A stretch of DNA of 33,075 bases from Phycisphaerae bacterium (GTDB taxonomy: Bacteria > Planctomycetota > Phycisphaerae > Sedimentisphaerales > Anaerohalosphaeraceae): the NCBI GenBank assembly GCA_029858345.1, contig JAOUFG010000020.1, forward strand, positions 1 through 33,075, written 5' to 3'. Position 1 is the first letter of the stretch. Every line of letters begins with the position of its first letter. The translations under genes were made by a program, and so were the position numbers. Positions 15,731-24,907 of this stretch are shown one piece after another. The notes under the pieces are model-generated. The model saw only the letters and a list, made by a program, of their open reading frames with translations. It ran no database searches and was not told where the DNA came from.

Positions 15731-16642
15731 ATGACATCAACAATTCAACAAAGACGAGACGAGATACTTTCGCAGGTCTATCAATCCGGTCATGTCTCTG
15801 TGCGTCAGGTTGCAGAGCGGCTGGATGTTTCTGAAGCCACCATCCGCCGGGATCTGCATGAATTGGCCGCCGAAGGACTGCTTGAACTGACCCACGGCGG
15901 GGCCACCGTCACACGAATCAGCGATTATTCTTTTCTCTCTAAGTCTACCCGAAACATCGAGGCAAAGAAAGCCATTGCTGAAATTGCAGCGGATATTATT
16001 TGTGACGGGGACCAGATATTCCTGGACTCCGGCACAACGTGTTTTGTGACCGCCCCGGTCTTACGAGGCAAAAAACAGCTTTCCGTTATCGTTAACTCGG
16101 TCCGGACAGCCCAGGAACTCCATGCGCCCGGAGTGGAGGTTTTGCTGCTGGGCGGACAGTTTCGACAGGACCGAATGGATACCGCCGGACCCATCGCGAT
16201 TGAAACGCTGGAGCATTTCCGCGGATACCGGGCGTTTCTGGGCGCTGACGGAATCAGCATGGATGTCGGGCTGACCTCTGTGGATATTGAGAGCGCGCAT
16301 GTCAATAAACTTGCCGCCAAAAACGCGAAAGAATCTATTTTGCTGGTCGACAGCAGCAAATTCGATAACCCTAAACTGTATAAAATCGTGGACTTCGAGA
16401 CGCTTTCTCTGGTGATTACTGAAAAGCAGCCGCCGGCGGAATGGATGTCATTTTTCGACGCCTGCCAAATCGATGTTCTGTACTCAAAAGAGTCATCTGT
16501 AAAAAAAAAATTAACCCATATTCATAAGGACCATCAAAATGCCAAAATGTCAGATTGTCAACCCCGAACAGGCACGGAAGAGCGGTCAGATCGAATTCAA
16601 ACCGATTCCGATCAATCAATACAAGACCCCGGTCAAGGATGA
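15731..16642 (+). CDS. DeoR-family transcriptional regulator; 3' end affected by an A10 tract
   Basis: The protein has the DeoR N-terminal helix-turn-helix (about residues 6-58, [28 protein letters not shown]) and the phosphosugar-sensing C-terminal domain (IFLDSGTTC near 97-104, VNS, LGG, GADGI, and LLVDSSKF near 205-211). It should repress catabolic genes until a sugar phosphate binds. GAGG precedes the ATG. Family members have about 250-260 residues, but this frame runs to 303 and overlaps the E1 gene by 104 bases. The extra 43 residues follow a run of ten A (16501-16510), are hydrophilic and not protein-like. In either other frame a stop occurs at once: TAA at 16512-16514 or at 16525-16527. 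The functional protein probably ends near Lys260. Confidence 0.88.
   Translation: MTSTIQQRRDEILSQVYQSGHVSVRQVAERLDVSEATIRRDLHELAAEGLLELTHGGATVTRISDYSFLSKSTRNIEAKKAIAEIAADIICDGDQIFLDSGTTCFVTAPVLRGKKQLSVIVNSVRTAQELHAPGVEVLLLGGQFRQDRMDTAGPIAIETLEHFRGYRAFLGADGISMDVGLTSVDIESAHVNKLAAKNAKESILLVDSSKFDNPKLYKIVDFETLSLVITEKQPPAEWMSFFDACQIDVLYSKESSVKKKLTHIHKDHQNAKMSDCQPRTGTEERSDRIQTDSDQSIQDPGQG
16501..16510 (+). other. A10 homopolymer at the natural end of the regulator
   Basis: Ten consecutive A residues encode the end of the domain (Val-Lys-Lys-Lys). A one-base shift in either direction, by polymerase slippage, ribosomal slippage or a sequencing error in the run, would end the regulator at TAA 16512-16514 or TAA 16525-16527. 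The latter stop overlaps the AAGGA that serves E1 and lies 11 bases before the E1 start codon, a normal operon junction. Confidence 0.6.
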
Positions 16643-19013
16643 GCTAAAGCGCTACAGCAAAGAGGATATGATTCGCATCCAGCGGGACATGGTCATTATC
16701 CGCACCTTTGAGAACATGCTGAACGAAATCAAACTTCGCGGCTCTTTCATGGGCGTCGAATATATGCATAAAGGCCCGGCCCACCTGTCCATCGGTCAGG
16801 AAGCCGCCGCGGTCGGGCAGGCCTATCATCTCGGCATTGATGATCACATCTACGGCAGCCACCGCAGCCATGGTGAGATTCTTGCCAAAAGTTTGTCCGC
16901 GATCGAAAAACTCGATGACAAGTCGCTCATGCAGATTATGGAAAATTATTTCGATGGCGAATGCCTGAAGATCGTCGAAAAGGACGCTTCCGGCAGTGTC
17001 AAGGATCTGGCCATTGATTTCCTGATCTATGGCACACTCGCTGAAATCTTCGGCCGCGAACCCGGTCTGAACAAAGGCATGGGCGGTTCGATGCACGCGT
17101 TCTTCCCGCCGTTTGGTGTTTACCCCAACAACGCCATCGTCGGCGGTTCCGGCGACATCTCCGTGGGTGCAGCCCTGTTCAAGAAAGTCAACAAAAAGCC
17201 GGGCATCGTCATCGGCAACATTGGCGACGCCTCCTCGTCCTGCGGGCCGGTCTGGGAAGGCCTGTGCTTTGCCACAATGGACCAGTTTAAGAAATTGTGG
17301 GATGAATCGCATCGCGGCGGACTGCCCCTGATCCTGAACTTTTACAACAATTTCTACGGCATGGGCGGCCAGCCGGAAGGCGAAACGATGGGCTTCGGTG
17401 TTCTGGCACGTCTTGGTGCCGGTATCAATCCCGAACAAATGCACGCCGAACGTGTGGACGGCTACAATCCGCTGGCCGTGGCTGATGCGATCCTGCGGAA
17501 GCGCGACATCCTCGAAAAAGGCGATGGTCCGGTCCTGCTGGATACCATCACTTATCGTTACAGCGGCCACTCACCGTCGGACCAGAGCAGCTACCGCGAA
17601 AAGGCGGAAATTGAAGCATGGCAGGAACACGACCCGACCGTGCATTTCGGCAAAGAATTGATCAAGGCCAAAGTCTGCGATGAGGGCAAGATCGAAGAAC
17701 TGTGGAAATACGCAGAAGTACTGGCTGTAAAGGCATGCAAGAAAGCTGTCGATTTGTCAATCTCTCCGCGTGCGGATCTGATGAAGCAAAACCATCTGCT
17801 TGAACAGACGATGTATTCCAACCAGAAGATCGAATCGATGGAGCCGGGCCGTAAACCGGATGTCCTAATCTCCACCATTGAAGAAAATCCACGTACCAAA
17901 GGCCTCGAATCCCGAAGCCGCTCGGCGTACGACGAAAAGGGTGAACGCCTCAAAGATACCCGCTGCATCGGCGTTCGTGACGCCCTTTTCGAAGCCATCA
18001 TCGACTGCTTCTATACTGACCCGACGCTGGTCGCTTATGGCGAAGAAAACCGTGACTGGGGTGGGGCATTCGCCGTTTACCGCGGCCTGACCGAAGCCCT
18101 GCCCTATCATCGCCTGTTCAACTCGCCGATTGCCGAAGGGGCCATCGCCGGCACCGCCGTTGGGTATGCCCTGGAAGGCGGGCGTGTCCTGATCGAACTG
18201 ATGTACTGCGACTTCCTCGGACGTGCCGGCGATGAAGTGTTTAATCAGATGTGTAAATGGCAGTCCATGAGCGGCGGCCTGCTGAAAATGCCGCTGGTCA
18301 TGCGTGTATCCGTGGGCAGCAAATACGGCGCCCAGCACAGCCAGGACTGGACCGCCCTGTGTACCCACATTCCGGGCCTGAAAGTGGTCTTCCCCGCGAC
18401 ACCTTACGATTCCAAGGGCTTGATGTACTCGGCGCTGCGAGGCACGGACCCGGTGATCTTTTTTGAAAGCCAGCGCCTGTACGGAGCCGCTGAAGAATTC
18501 GTCGAAGGCGGCGTGCCGAAAGAGGCCTACGAAGTGCCCTTCGGCGAACCGGCCGTTCGCACTGAAGGCAATGACCTGACGATTTTGACCATCGGCGCGA
18601 CACTGTACCGCGCCCTCGATGCGGCGAAGATTCTCGAAAAAGAGTACGGCCTGACCTGCGACGTCATCGACGCCCGCACGCTGGTGCCGTTCAACTACGA
18701 AAAAGTGATCGAATCCGTCAAGAAAACCCGCAAGATCCTGCTGGCCTCGGACGCCTGCGAACGCGGCAGTTTCCTGCATACCATGGCCTCGACGATCAAC
18801 ACGCTGGCGTTTGACGAATTGGACGGCCCACCGGTGGTACTGGGTGCCCGCAACTGGATCACCCCGCCGGACGAAGTCGAAGAAGCATTCTTCCCGTACC
18901 CGGCTGACTTCCTGGACACGGTCAACGAGCACATCATCCCGCTCAAAGGATACGCAACAAAACGCCCCTGCTCCGCTGAGGAATTGATCCGCAGGAATAA
19001 ACACGGGATTTAA
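16539..19013 (+). CDS. fused E1 alpha/beta thiamine-diphosphate 2-oxoacid (or acetoin-type) dehydrogenase
   Basis: The 824-residue protein joins both E1 subunits in one chain. The alpha part (about 35-410) has [33 protein letters not shown] and a thiamine-diphosphate motif [17 protein letters not shown] (Gly229-Asp230) ending at LNFYNN; the usual GDG is GDA. About 45 extra residues (near 118-164) lie between SHRSHGE and [10 protein letters not shown]. The beta part (about 475-824) has [10 protein letters not shown] (Glu533), [21 protein letters not shown] (His600) and the transketolase C-terminal domain [14 protein letters not shown]. It should decarboxylate or cleave the substrate and reductively acylate the E2 lipoyl arms. 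AAGGA lies 8 bases before the ATG. E2 and E3 are transcribed divergently from the same control region. Substrate unassigned. Confidence 0.92.
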   Translation: MPKCQIVNPEQARKSGQIEFKPIPINQYKTPVKDELKRYSKEDMIRIQRDMVIIRTFENMLNEIKLRGSFMGVEYMHKGPAHLSIGQEAAAVGQAYHLGIDDHIYGSHRSHGEILAKSLSAIEKLDDKSLMQIMENYFDGECLKIVEKDASGSVKDLAIDFLIYGTLAEIFGREPGLNKGMGGSMHAFFPPFGVYPNNAIVGGSGDISVGAALFKKVNKKPGIVIGNIGDASSSCGPVWEGLCFATMDQFKKLWDESHRGGLPLILNFYNNFYGMGGQPEGETMGFGVLARLGAGINPEQMHAERVDGYNPLAVADAILRKRDILEKGDGPVLLDTITYRYSGHSPSDQSSYREKAEIEAWQEHDPTVHFGKELIKAKVCDEGKIEELWKYAEVLAVKACKKAVDLSISPRADLMKQNHLLEQTMYSNQKIESMEPGRKPDVLISTIEENPRTKGLESRSRSAYDEKGERLKDTRCIGVRDALFEAIIDCFYTDPTLVAYGEENRDWGGAFAVYRGLTEALPYHRLFNSPIAEGAIAGTAVGYALEGGRVLIELMYCDFLGRAGDEVFNQMCKWQSMSGGLLKMPLVMRVSVGSKYGAQHSQDWTALCTHIPGLKVVFPATPYDSKGLMYSALRGTDPVIFFESQRLYGAAEEFVEGGVPKEAYEVPFGEPAVRTEGNDLTILTIGATLYRALDAAKILEKEYGLTCDVIDARTLVPFNYEKVIESVKKTRKILLASDACERGSFLHTMASTINTLAFDELDGPPVVLGARNWITPPDEVEEAFFPYPADFLDTVNEHIIPLKGYATKRPCSAEELIRRNKHGI

Positions 19014-19040
19014 ATGACTTCAATAAGTCGCTATTAAAAA

Positions 19041-19080
19041 GGTGGTTTTTCTCATTGTCCCGGGAAAAACCATCTTTTTT
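19041..19080. terminator. bidirectional intrinsic terminator
   Basis: GGTGGTTTTTC (19041-19051) pairs with GAAAAACCATC (19064-19074) with one G-T wobble, followed by six T on the plus strand. On the minus strand the same stem is followed by TTTTT. It lies between the convergent E1 and GH13-GT5 genes and should end both transcripts. Confidence 0.85.
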
Positions 19081-19095
19081 GCGCTTTATGGCCGT

Positions 19096-22000
19096 TTACC
19101 TGGGCGAGGGACTGTTTGCGTTCAGACGATTGCACAACTGCTCGATCTGTTTGTTTCCCGGCGAGGCGGCCATCGCTTTGGCGAGAGCTTTCTTTAGTAT
19201 TCCATCGGTTTCGCTTTCAAAGGTATCATAAAGCCGCAGGAGTACCTGTGCCGAAGCGTCTTTGACGGAGGACACCGGACACGATAAGGCCTCAACCAAG
19301 CAATTCATCGCTTCCGGGATCTTCATGCCGTGCCTGAGGATGATGTCCGGCAGTTCGGGGTCCGTCACCGAAGCCGCATCGGTAATCAAACGAACGGCAT
19401 GAACATGCTCGGGCAGCTCAACATTGGCCATCAGGCAATAGGATTTCACATAGTCCCGCAGCAGCCGCAGCCAGCGATGATCGGTGGTGAAGGCGTTATA
19501 GGACAGGTCTGCATAGCGAAGTTTCCGCGGGTTTCCTTTTTTGTCAGCATACAACAGGCGGCGGTTGTGATAATAGACTTCGACGGCATCCAGCATCGCC
19601 ATCAACAGCGATTCTCCGGTAAAGCCCCGGAACTTGATGCCGTTGGGCCGCGATTCAGAATCTCCGAAATCCGCATCGCAGACCGTGCGAATCAGGCCGT
19701 CCTGATGATGGGCGACCACGGGGGTGCCGCTGGCGTGGGCCTCCTGTTGGCTGATTCCGCAGGGCTCGCCCACTTCGCCGCCGGACGGCATGACGAAGTA
19801 TTGGCTGCCGACATACAGGTTACGGTATAATGACGGAGACAAGGCACCTTGCGGGTAATAGCCGAATCGCCCATGGAACTGCGTCAGGGACCGGATCCGT
19901 TGAAAATGCATGTCAAACCGACGGCCGTCAAACGAATCTTCGACGCTGCCGCAGACGACATATTGAATCCGCTCGTCACGGGAGAGAAAATACTCCAGCA
20001 CTGTCGGCCCCATCATTTTCCACGGTTCGTAAACAACCCAGCGTTTGCCGTGGTCTTCATAGACTTTCCAGTCCAGCAGAAGCTCAAAGCCCTTCTGCTT
20101 ACAAATACGATGGAGCATTGAAAAAATCACGTGTTTCGTCAGGCTGTCGTCGGGCCGGAGCCGGAGGTTGGGGTCGTTTTGAAGGCCCGCCTTGGCGAGT
20201 TTTTTGGCGCGGGTGTATTTGGCAAAAAGCCGCTTGCGGGCCGCGGTACGATACACTTCCAGTATGCTTTTCTTGCTGCGAAACCAAAAACGCTGACGCG
20301 CAGCCATGTTAAACCCATTGCGGCGGCCCAAAAAACGCCCTTCCGCATCCATCTGCCGGAAAAGAGACGCATATCGAAAAACCTGGGGTTCGTCGAGGAT
20401 TCGCTGTTTCATGGCCCGGCTGACCGTTCCGATATGATGGGAGGTCCTGAGCATCATATACGTCATGTCAATTTGTCCGCCGGCAGGCCCTTCGGGATTG
20501 ATGCAGGCGTCGGCATGGACAACGGCATCCATCCCCAGCACCAGGCAATAAAAATACCTGCGGAACGGGTTGGCTTCCTCCATTTTGATACTGTATGACG
20601 GATGCGGATTGTGCATCATGCTGACGACGTGGGTGTTTTGGAAATGCGGGTCCGTATTGTATTGGGGCCAGCGATCCAGATAAGCGGGAACAAGCCATGT
20701 CGGCCATTCATTCGTCTGGATAATGGTGGGGTAATAATTATAGGCCCGCAAGGCCTCCAGCGCTCCCTGCGACAGAACGCGCGCACGGCGGAGTTTATCT
20801 TCTCCTGTTTGGCCGCCATAAGGAGCATCAAGGTATTTACCGTTTTCCAGGTAAAGCACCTCGACTCGAACACGCTTGCCGTGTTTTTGACGGAGTAAGC
20901 TGGTGTGGAGAATGTTTACCACATCGCCAATCGTATTGCGAGAGATGGACTGGGTCTGTTCATCAAATTCCGGGAACTGAATTCTGAAACTGTGGCCATC
21001 ATAACGGGGCGTATAGTTTTTGATGATTTTATCCCGATGCTTTTCATATAAGGGCGTTACGACGACAATATGAAATCCAAGCTCGCTGAGGACATCGGCA
21101 ATGTCCGTGGTATAGATTCCGACACCGCCGGCGTGGCCGCTGTATTGGGATTCCGGAGACACCAGCGCAATGGTGCCGAGGTTCATTCCATGCAGGATGT
21201 CCGCGGCGGCCTGACACGTATGATTTTGAAATTCGGCTCTGTCGTTTACCGCAATCCGCATCAGATGCTGGATAATTGTCTTACGCCGCCGGGCGTCATC
21301 TTCACTGATTTCCTTCAGCAACAGCGAAAGGGTGGTCAGGCCCAGCTTCCGTTTTTTATGAATCCAATCCGTCAGCAAAACAAAAAGGGATGTAAATTTT
21401 GGATAGCCCTCTTTGATGTTCAAGCCGGCGGCATCGTAAAACGCATTGGCACTATAACTGTGACGGACACGGTCGTATTTACCGTACCGTAAATACCGGA
21501 CAAATGAATCCACCAGCAACTGCTGTTGACTTTGTAAATCATTTTTCTCATGTATCTCATAGACGTGCGAAGACACCGGATCAATCGATCCGCCAAACCC
21601 CAGGCACGTCAGTTCGTGTCCCGACCAGTGCTCTTTGTAGATCTGGCGGCGCGAACGGCTTTCGGTGTTACTGTACAGCTCTGTAATCTCGTAGATTTTT
21701 TCCACATGAATCTGCTCTGCAAGAGATTGCCCGCATCGGTATTGCAAGTGGAAATTAAAGGCCCGCGACACGGCTGCCTGGCCCTCTGAATGGGGATCCG
21801 GAAAATTAAAGATACATAAATACGCCTGTCCCTTATAGAGCCGCAAAAAAGCGGCAATCCGGGCATTTTGCGTTTTTATCGGGACCAATTCCCCCCGAAT
21901 AAATGCGGGGTGTTTATCCACAAAATTAAAGAGCCGCCGGAGGTATTTTCCAAAACCAAACAGGATCGGGTAATTGGAAATAATCTGCCAGCGTGCGCGG

Positions 22001-24624
22001 TTTTCATCATCCCATGGATGCCGAAACCGGTTATTGACCCAGTGCTTCCAGCACTCGGTATAGGCCTCGTCAAATCGCTGCTGCATGGTTCCGGCTTCCG
22101 GCCCCGGCAGACGGCTCATGTGATACATCATCGGCCCCTGACTGCTTAACACCAGCAGCGCCGCGGCGGGCCAGATCATATTCTGATAATTGCTCGCGGG
22201 AGATTCTTCGTCATGACTGTTAAACAGGGACAGGGTTTGCCCCCCCTGCCGACGATAAACCGTGTTCAGATACGCAAAATTATCATTGAGGCCCAGCGGC
22301 GCATTGACATCCTGGCCGCTGCGGATGTGCTCCAGATTTTTAATCAGTGAATTGTAGGGAATGGTGCCGGACCGGATCATGCGCGTTTCATTACCGTGCC
22401 ACTGCTCGGAGTAAACCAGCAGCGCGTTGGGAACGGCTTTCTGCACCTTATAGCACAGATACAGCAGCGGAATATTGGCCTCTTCGGTCCCGCGCAGATC
22501 CACCGCTTCAAACCCCTTCCCGACAACGTCTCCCAGAAGACGAGACGAACCGTTCAGGCCCGAGTGAATGGGAAACACCGTATCAAATCCGTGGCCTACA
22601 TCCACACGAAGACCGAATCCCATCGCAGCCAACTGAGTTGCCAGTTCCGCAAGGAAATCGATGTTGGAAAAATCCCGCATGTTGACCATAAAGCTGTCAA
22701 GCCACTCGCTCCATTCTCCGTCCCATCCGGCGCGCGGACTCAGGCCGCCCTTTGCGTTGACGATATACACCGGGAACCGGTATCGAAACGACGTGTTGGC
22801 GCGAGAGTAGTGAGACAGGATACAAAGCAGCACCTTCATTCCCAGTGCCTCGGCTCTTTGGCGTAATCGCAGCAGGCCTTCAAGGCCGCCCAAATCCCGC
22901 CGAACGGTCTTTCCGTCGAGAACCGAAAACACAGACGGGTCCGGACCGGCTTCTCCCGCCCAGCCCAGTTCGAGCGCTCCCAGCGGATACACGCGGGTAT
23001 AGCCCTCATTCCGAATGGCCTCGAGCTGATCGGCGATGTCATCAAAGGTTCCATAAACAAACATCCCGTTTTCGTCTTTGACCGGTCTGTATTGTTCATC
23101 AATGCGCAGATTAAACGTGTCGGCATAGAAACTCAAGACACGCTGGCCTCTCTCGTCAGCGACATATTTCAGCAGGCCATGCGAATGCTCGTCCAACTCC
23201 TCCCATTGCCAGTTTTGGCCGCCGTCCGTGGAAAACTGAACCGAATAATGAATCCAACCGCTTCGAGCAGGAAAAACAGCAGAAAACGTCATGACTCCCC
23301 CCTGCTGGATACTTCCCACAGGCGTCATCGGTATCGCTTTTTTTCTGCGACCATTCACCAACCACAGCACACAGACCTTAAAACACTCTTTTCGAACATT
23401 TCGAGGTTTACGAACTCCAATGGTAACGGCCGCACTTTCAGAGCGAAATACGGACCGGTTGATCCGACTGGGCGGAAATGTGAAAGGTCTTTCCGTCAGA
23501 ACATCCTCCAGCAGCGCACTGACTTCCAGACAAATGGACCGGCAGATGCCCTTGTCCGGATGGTTCCAGTAATACAGCGCCGAATACAAAATTCGATAGG
23601 CCTGCTCAAGGCATTCCTTTCGGCGGATTTTCTTTGCAAGCTGGTCGATTGCGCTTCTGACATGATGAATGTCCTCAGACAGCAGCATCTGCTCGAGTAT
23701 CTTCAGGGAAGGGTCTTTGGAATACGCCTGGAGTTGGTCGATCCATTCGCCAATCCAGTGACCATGATCGTGAAAGATATCCGTTCGCACAGAACCACAG
23801 CGAACAGAAGTACAGGCAAATTCCGTACTCATCGCATCCATCAGCCCGGCCGCACAGAGGCGAATCACCTTCAAGAGCTGATTCTGTAATTGATAGACGA
23901 TGACAACAGCGTCGGCCTCTATAAAAATCCTCTTGAAACCGGTCAGGAATGTGATGTCCCGCGAGACGGTCTTGGGCAGTGTTTCCGGAGCCGTTCTGGC
24001 AAAAGCCGCGATCGCCTCCTTAATCCTCGGACGGAGACGAGCGCCAATTCCCCGGGCGGTAGCAAAAATGGTCTTTGCTGAAGACGTCGAAGCCAACCGA
24101 TTCCAAAAACGGTCCAGCAGCATCAAATCGTCAACCTGACGGAGCGATTCCAGCCAATCGGGTTCATTGAACGCTTCCGCATGGTTCTGAATTTCCTGAA
24201 TTGAGGCGTTCCGGATAGACTCATGCTTGCAGAGGAATCGCAGTGTATGCAGACGAATCTGAGTCACATGCAGTTCCGGGTTGCACCAGTGGTAAAGCAT
24301 TCGATACAGGATTCCAACCAGCAGTTGCTGACGGTGTTTAAGCCGACCTTTGTCGGGATCCAGCAACGCGGCCTTTAAAAGAATCTCATGCGATAATAAG
24401 CAGGCCGGGCCTTCCAGGACATCGACAATCCTTAGTTGAACCCGTTTATGTGTTAACAAGCCGCAAAAAGAAGCGGTGTCATTTTTGATCAGTTCATACG
24501 TTTGCAGCAGCGCCGAATCGAGAAGTGCTTTTTGCTCTTTGCCAAGCTCTTTGAACGTCGATTCGGCGCAGGTGTACCGTAACGAACCCGAAGCATCATA
24601 GTGAAATGAGATCATGGTGTTCAT
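19096..24624 (-). CDS. giant GH13 alpha-amylase/maltosyltransferase-like and GT5 glycogen synthase-like fusion
   Basis: The chain has 1842 residues from the ATG at 24624, chosen because AGGGA lies upstream; an ATG at 24657 has no ribosome site. Positions below count from that upstream ATG; subtract 11 for this start. Residues 1-400 are helical and unrecognised. About 405-500 is a beta-sandwich (SGWIHYSVQFSTDGGQNW). About 530-960 is a GH13-type barrel with FGLRVDVGHG (Asp686), VYSEQWHGNE (Glu751) and FNSHDE (Asp816); the first conserved region reads LCILSHYS, so the usual Asp is Cys. About 1155-1720 is a GT5-like synthase: ALVSPESQYSGHAGGVGIYT, IIQTNEWPTW and EPCGISQQEAHASGTPVV. A helical tail follows. 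No signal peptide or membrane segment. It probably makes or remodels alpha-glucan storage polymer; architecture recalls fungal alpha-glucan synthases. It is monocistronic here. Confidence 0.85.
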   Translation of the reverse strand: MNTMISFHYDASGSLRYTCAESTFKELGKEQKALLDSALLQTYELIKNDTASFCGLLTHKRVQLRIVDVLEGPACLLSHEILLKAALLDPDKGRLKHRQQLLVGILYRMLYHWCNPELHVTQIRLHTLRFLCKHESIRNASIQEIQNHAEAFNEPDWLESLRQVDDLMLLDRFWNRLASTSSAKTIFATARGIGARLRPRIKEAIAAFARTAPETLPKTVSRDITFLTGFKRIFIEADAVVIVYQLQNQLLKVIRLCAAGLMDAMSTEFACTSVRCGSVRTDIFHDHGHWIGEWIDQLQAYSKDPSLKILEQMLLSEDIHHVRSAIDQLAKKIRRKECLEQAYRILYSALYYWNHPDKGICRSICLEVSALLEDVLTERPFTFPPSRINRSVFRSESAAVTIGVRKPRNVRKECFKVCVLWLVNGRRKKAIPMTPVGSIQQGGVMTFSAVFPARSGWIHYSVQFSTDGGQNWQWEELDEHSHGLLKYVADERGQRVLSFYADTFNLRIDEQYRPVKDENGMFVYGTFDDIADQLEAIRNEGYTRVYPLGALELGWAGEAGPDPSVFSVLDGKTVRRDLGGLEGLLRLRQRAEALGMKVLLCILSHYSRANTSFRYRFPVYIVNAKGGLSPRAGWDGEWSEWLDSFMVNMRDFSNIDFLAELATQLAAMGFGLRVDVGHGFDTVFPIHSGLNGSSRLLGDVVGKGFEAVDLRGTEEANIPLLYLCYKVQKAVPNALLVYSEQWHGNETRMIRSGTIPYNSLIKNLEHIRSGQDVNAPLGLNDNFAYLNTVYRRQGGQTLSLFNSHDEESPASNYQNMIWPAAALLVLSSQGPMMYHMSRLPGPEAGTMQQRFDEAYTECWKHWVNNRFRHPWDDENRARWQIISNYPILFGFGKYLRRLFNFVDKHPAFIRGELVPIKTQNARIAAFLRLYKGQAYLCIFNFPDPHSEGQAAVSRAFNFHLQYRCGQSLAEQIHVEKIYEITELYSNTESRSRRQIYKEHWSGHELTCLGFGGSIDPVSSHVYEIHEKNDLQSQQQLLVDSFVRYLRYGKYDRVRHSYSANAFYDAAGLNIKEGYPKFTSLFVLLTDWIHKKRKLGLTTLSLLLKEISEDDARRRKTIIQHLMRIAVNDRAEFQNHTCQAAADILHGMNLGTIALVSPESQYSGHAGGVGIYTTDIADVLSELGFHIVVVTPLYEKHRDKIIKNYTPRYDGHSFRIQFPEFDEQTQSISRNTIGDVVNILHTSLLRQKHGKRVRVEVLYLENGKYLDAPYGGQTGEDKLRRARVLSQGALEALRAYNYYPTIIQTNEWPTWLVPAYLDRWPQYNTDPHFQNTHVVSMMHNPHPSYSIKMEEANPFRRYFYCLVLGMDAVVHADACINPEGPAGGQIDMTYMMLRTSHHIGTVSRAMKQRILDEPQVFRYASLFRQMDAEGRFLGRRNGFNMAARQRFWFRSKKSILEVYRTAARKRLFAKYTRAKKLAKAGLQNDPNLRLRPDDSLTKHVIFSMLHRICKQKGFELLLDWKVYEDHGKRWVVYEPWKMMGPTVLEYFLSRDERIQYVVCGSVEDSFDGRRFDMHFQRIRSLTQFHGRFGYYPQGALSPSLYRNLYVGSQYFVMPSGGEVGEPCGISQQEAHASGTPVVAHHQDGLIRTVCDADFGDSESRPNGIKFRGFTGESLLMAMLDAVEVYYHNRRLLYADKKGNPRKLRYADLSYNAFTTDHRWLRLLRDYVKSYCLMANVELPEHVHAVRLITDAASVTDPELPDIILRHGMKIPEAMNCLVEALSCPVSSVKDASAQVLLRLYDTFESETDGILKKALAKAMAASPGNKQIEQLCNRLNANSPSPR

Positions 24625-24672
24625 AGACAATCCCTGAATACAATATACCAATCCCATAAAAAATTGCGCTCA

Positions 24673-24754
24673 CTGCGCGGCTATGTCTTTTATGTAAGGA
24701 ACGTTAGACTTTCCTCGCGGGTCCCGATATATCGGGATATTACCCTAAAGGGTA
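24673..24754. repeat. intergenic repeat: CTGCGCGGCTATGT + CCCGAT/ATCGGG + CCCTNNAGGG modules
   Basis: Upstream of the GH13-GT5 gene, CTGCGCGGCTATGT (24673-24686), the perfect palindrome CCCGATATATCGGG (24723-24736) and TACCCT-AA-AGGGTA (24741-24754) occur in this order. The same three modules in the same order and orientation are found at 30660-30740. The rest of the 24658-24907 gap holds no gene or clear promoter. Confidence 0.6.
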
Positions 24755-24907
24755 TTCGCACGTTGATTCGTTACGTTCAAATCCATTTTTCGCATCATTG
24801 AAAATACTTTATATGGAAGGAAATGAAAAATCAACCTTAATTAATGGGATTCATGCCTGCTGAGACAGCGATCCTGAGAGTTGAGGCGGATAAACCGTGA
24901 ACAATGA

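Noticed and set aside
16644-17570. 308-codon minus-strand frame antisense to the E1 alpha half
   Set aside because: Same shadow effect; composition is not protein-like and the opposite strand is clearly coding.
17865-19004. 379-codon open frame on the minus strand, antisense to E1
   Set aside because: It is the shadow of a GC-biased, strongly coding plus-strand gene; its sequence has no recognisable domain and no ribosome site.
23092-23889. 265-codon plus-strand frame inside the GH13-GT5 gene
   Set aside because: It lies opposite the helical N-terminal region and beta-sandwich of a continuous 1842-residue frame, with no start signal.
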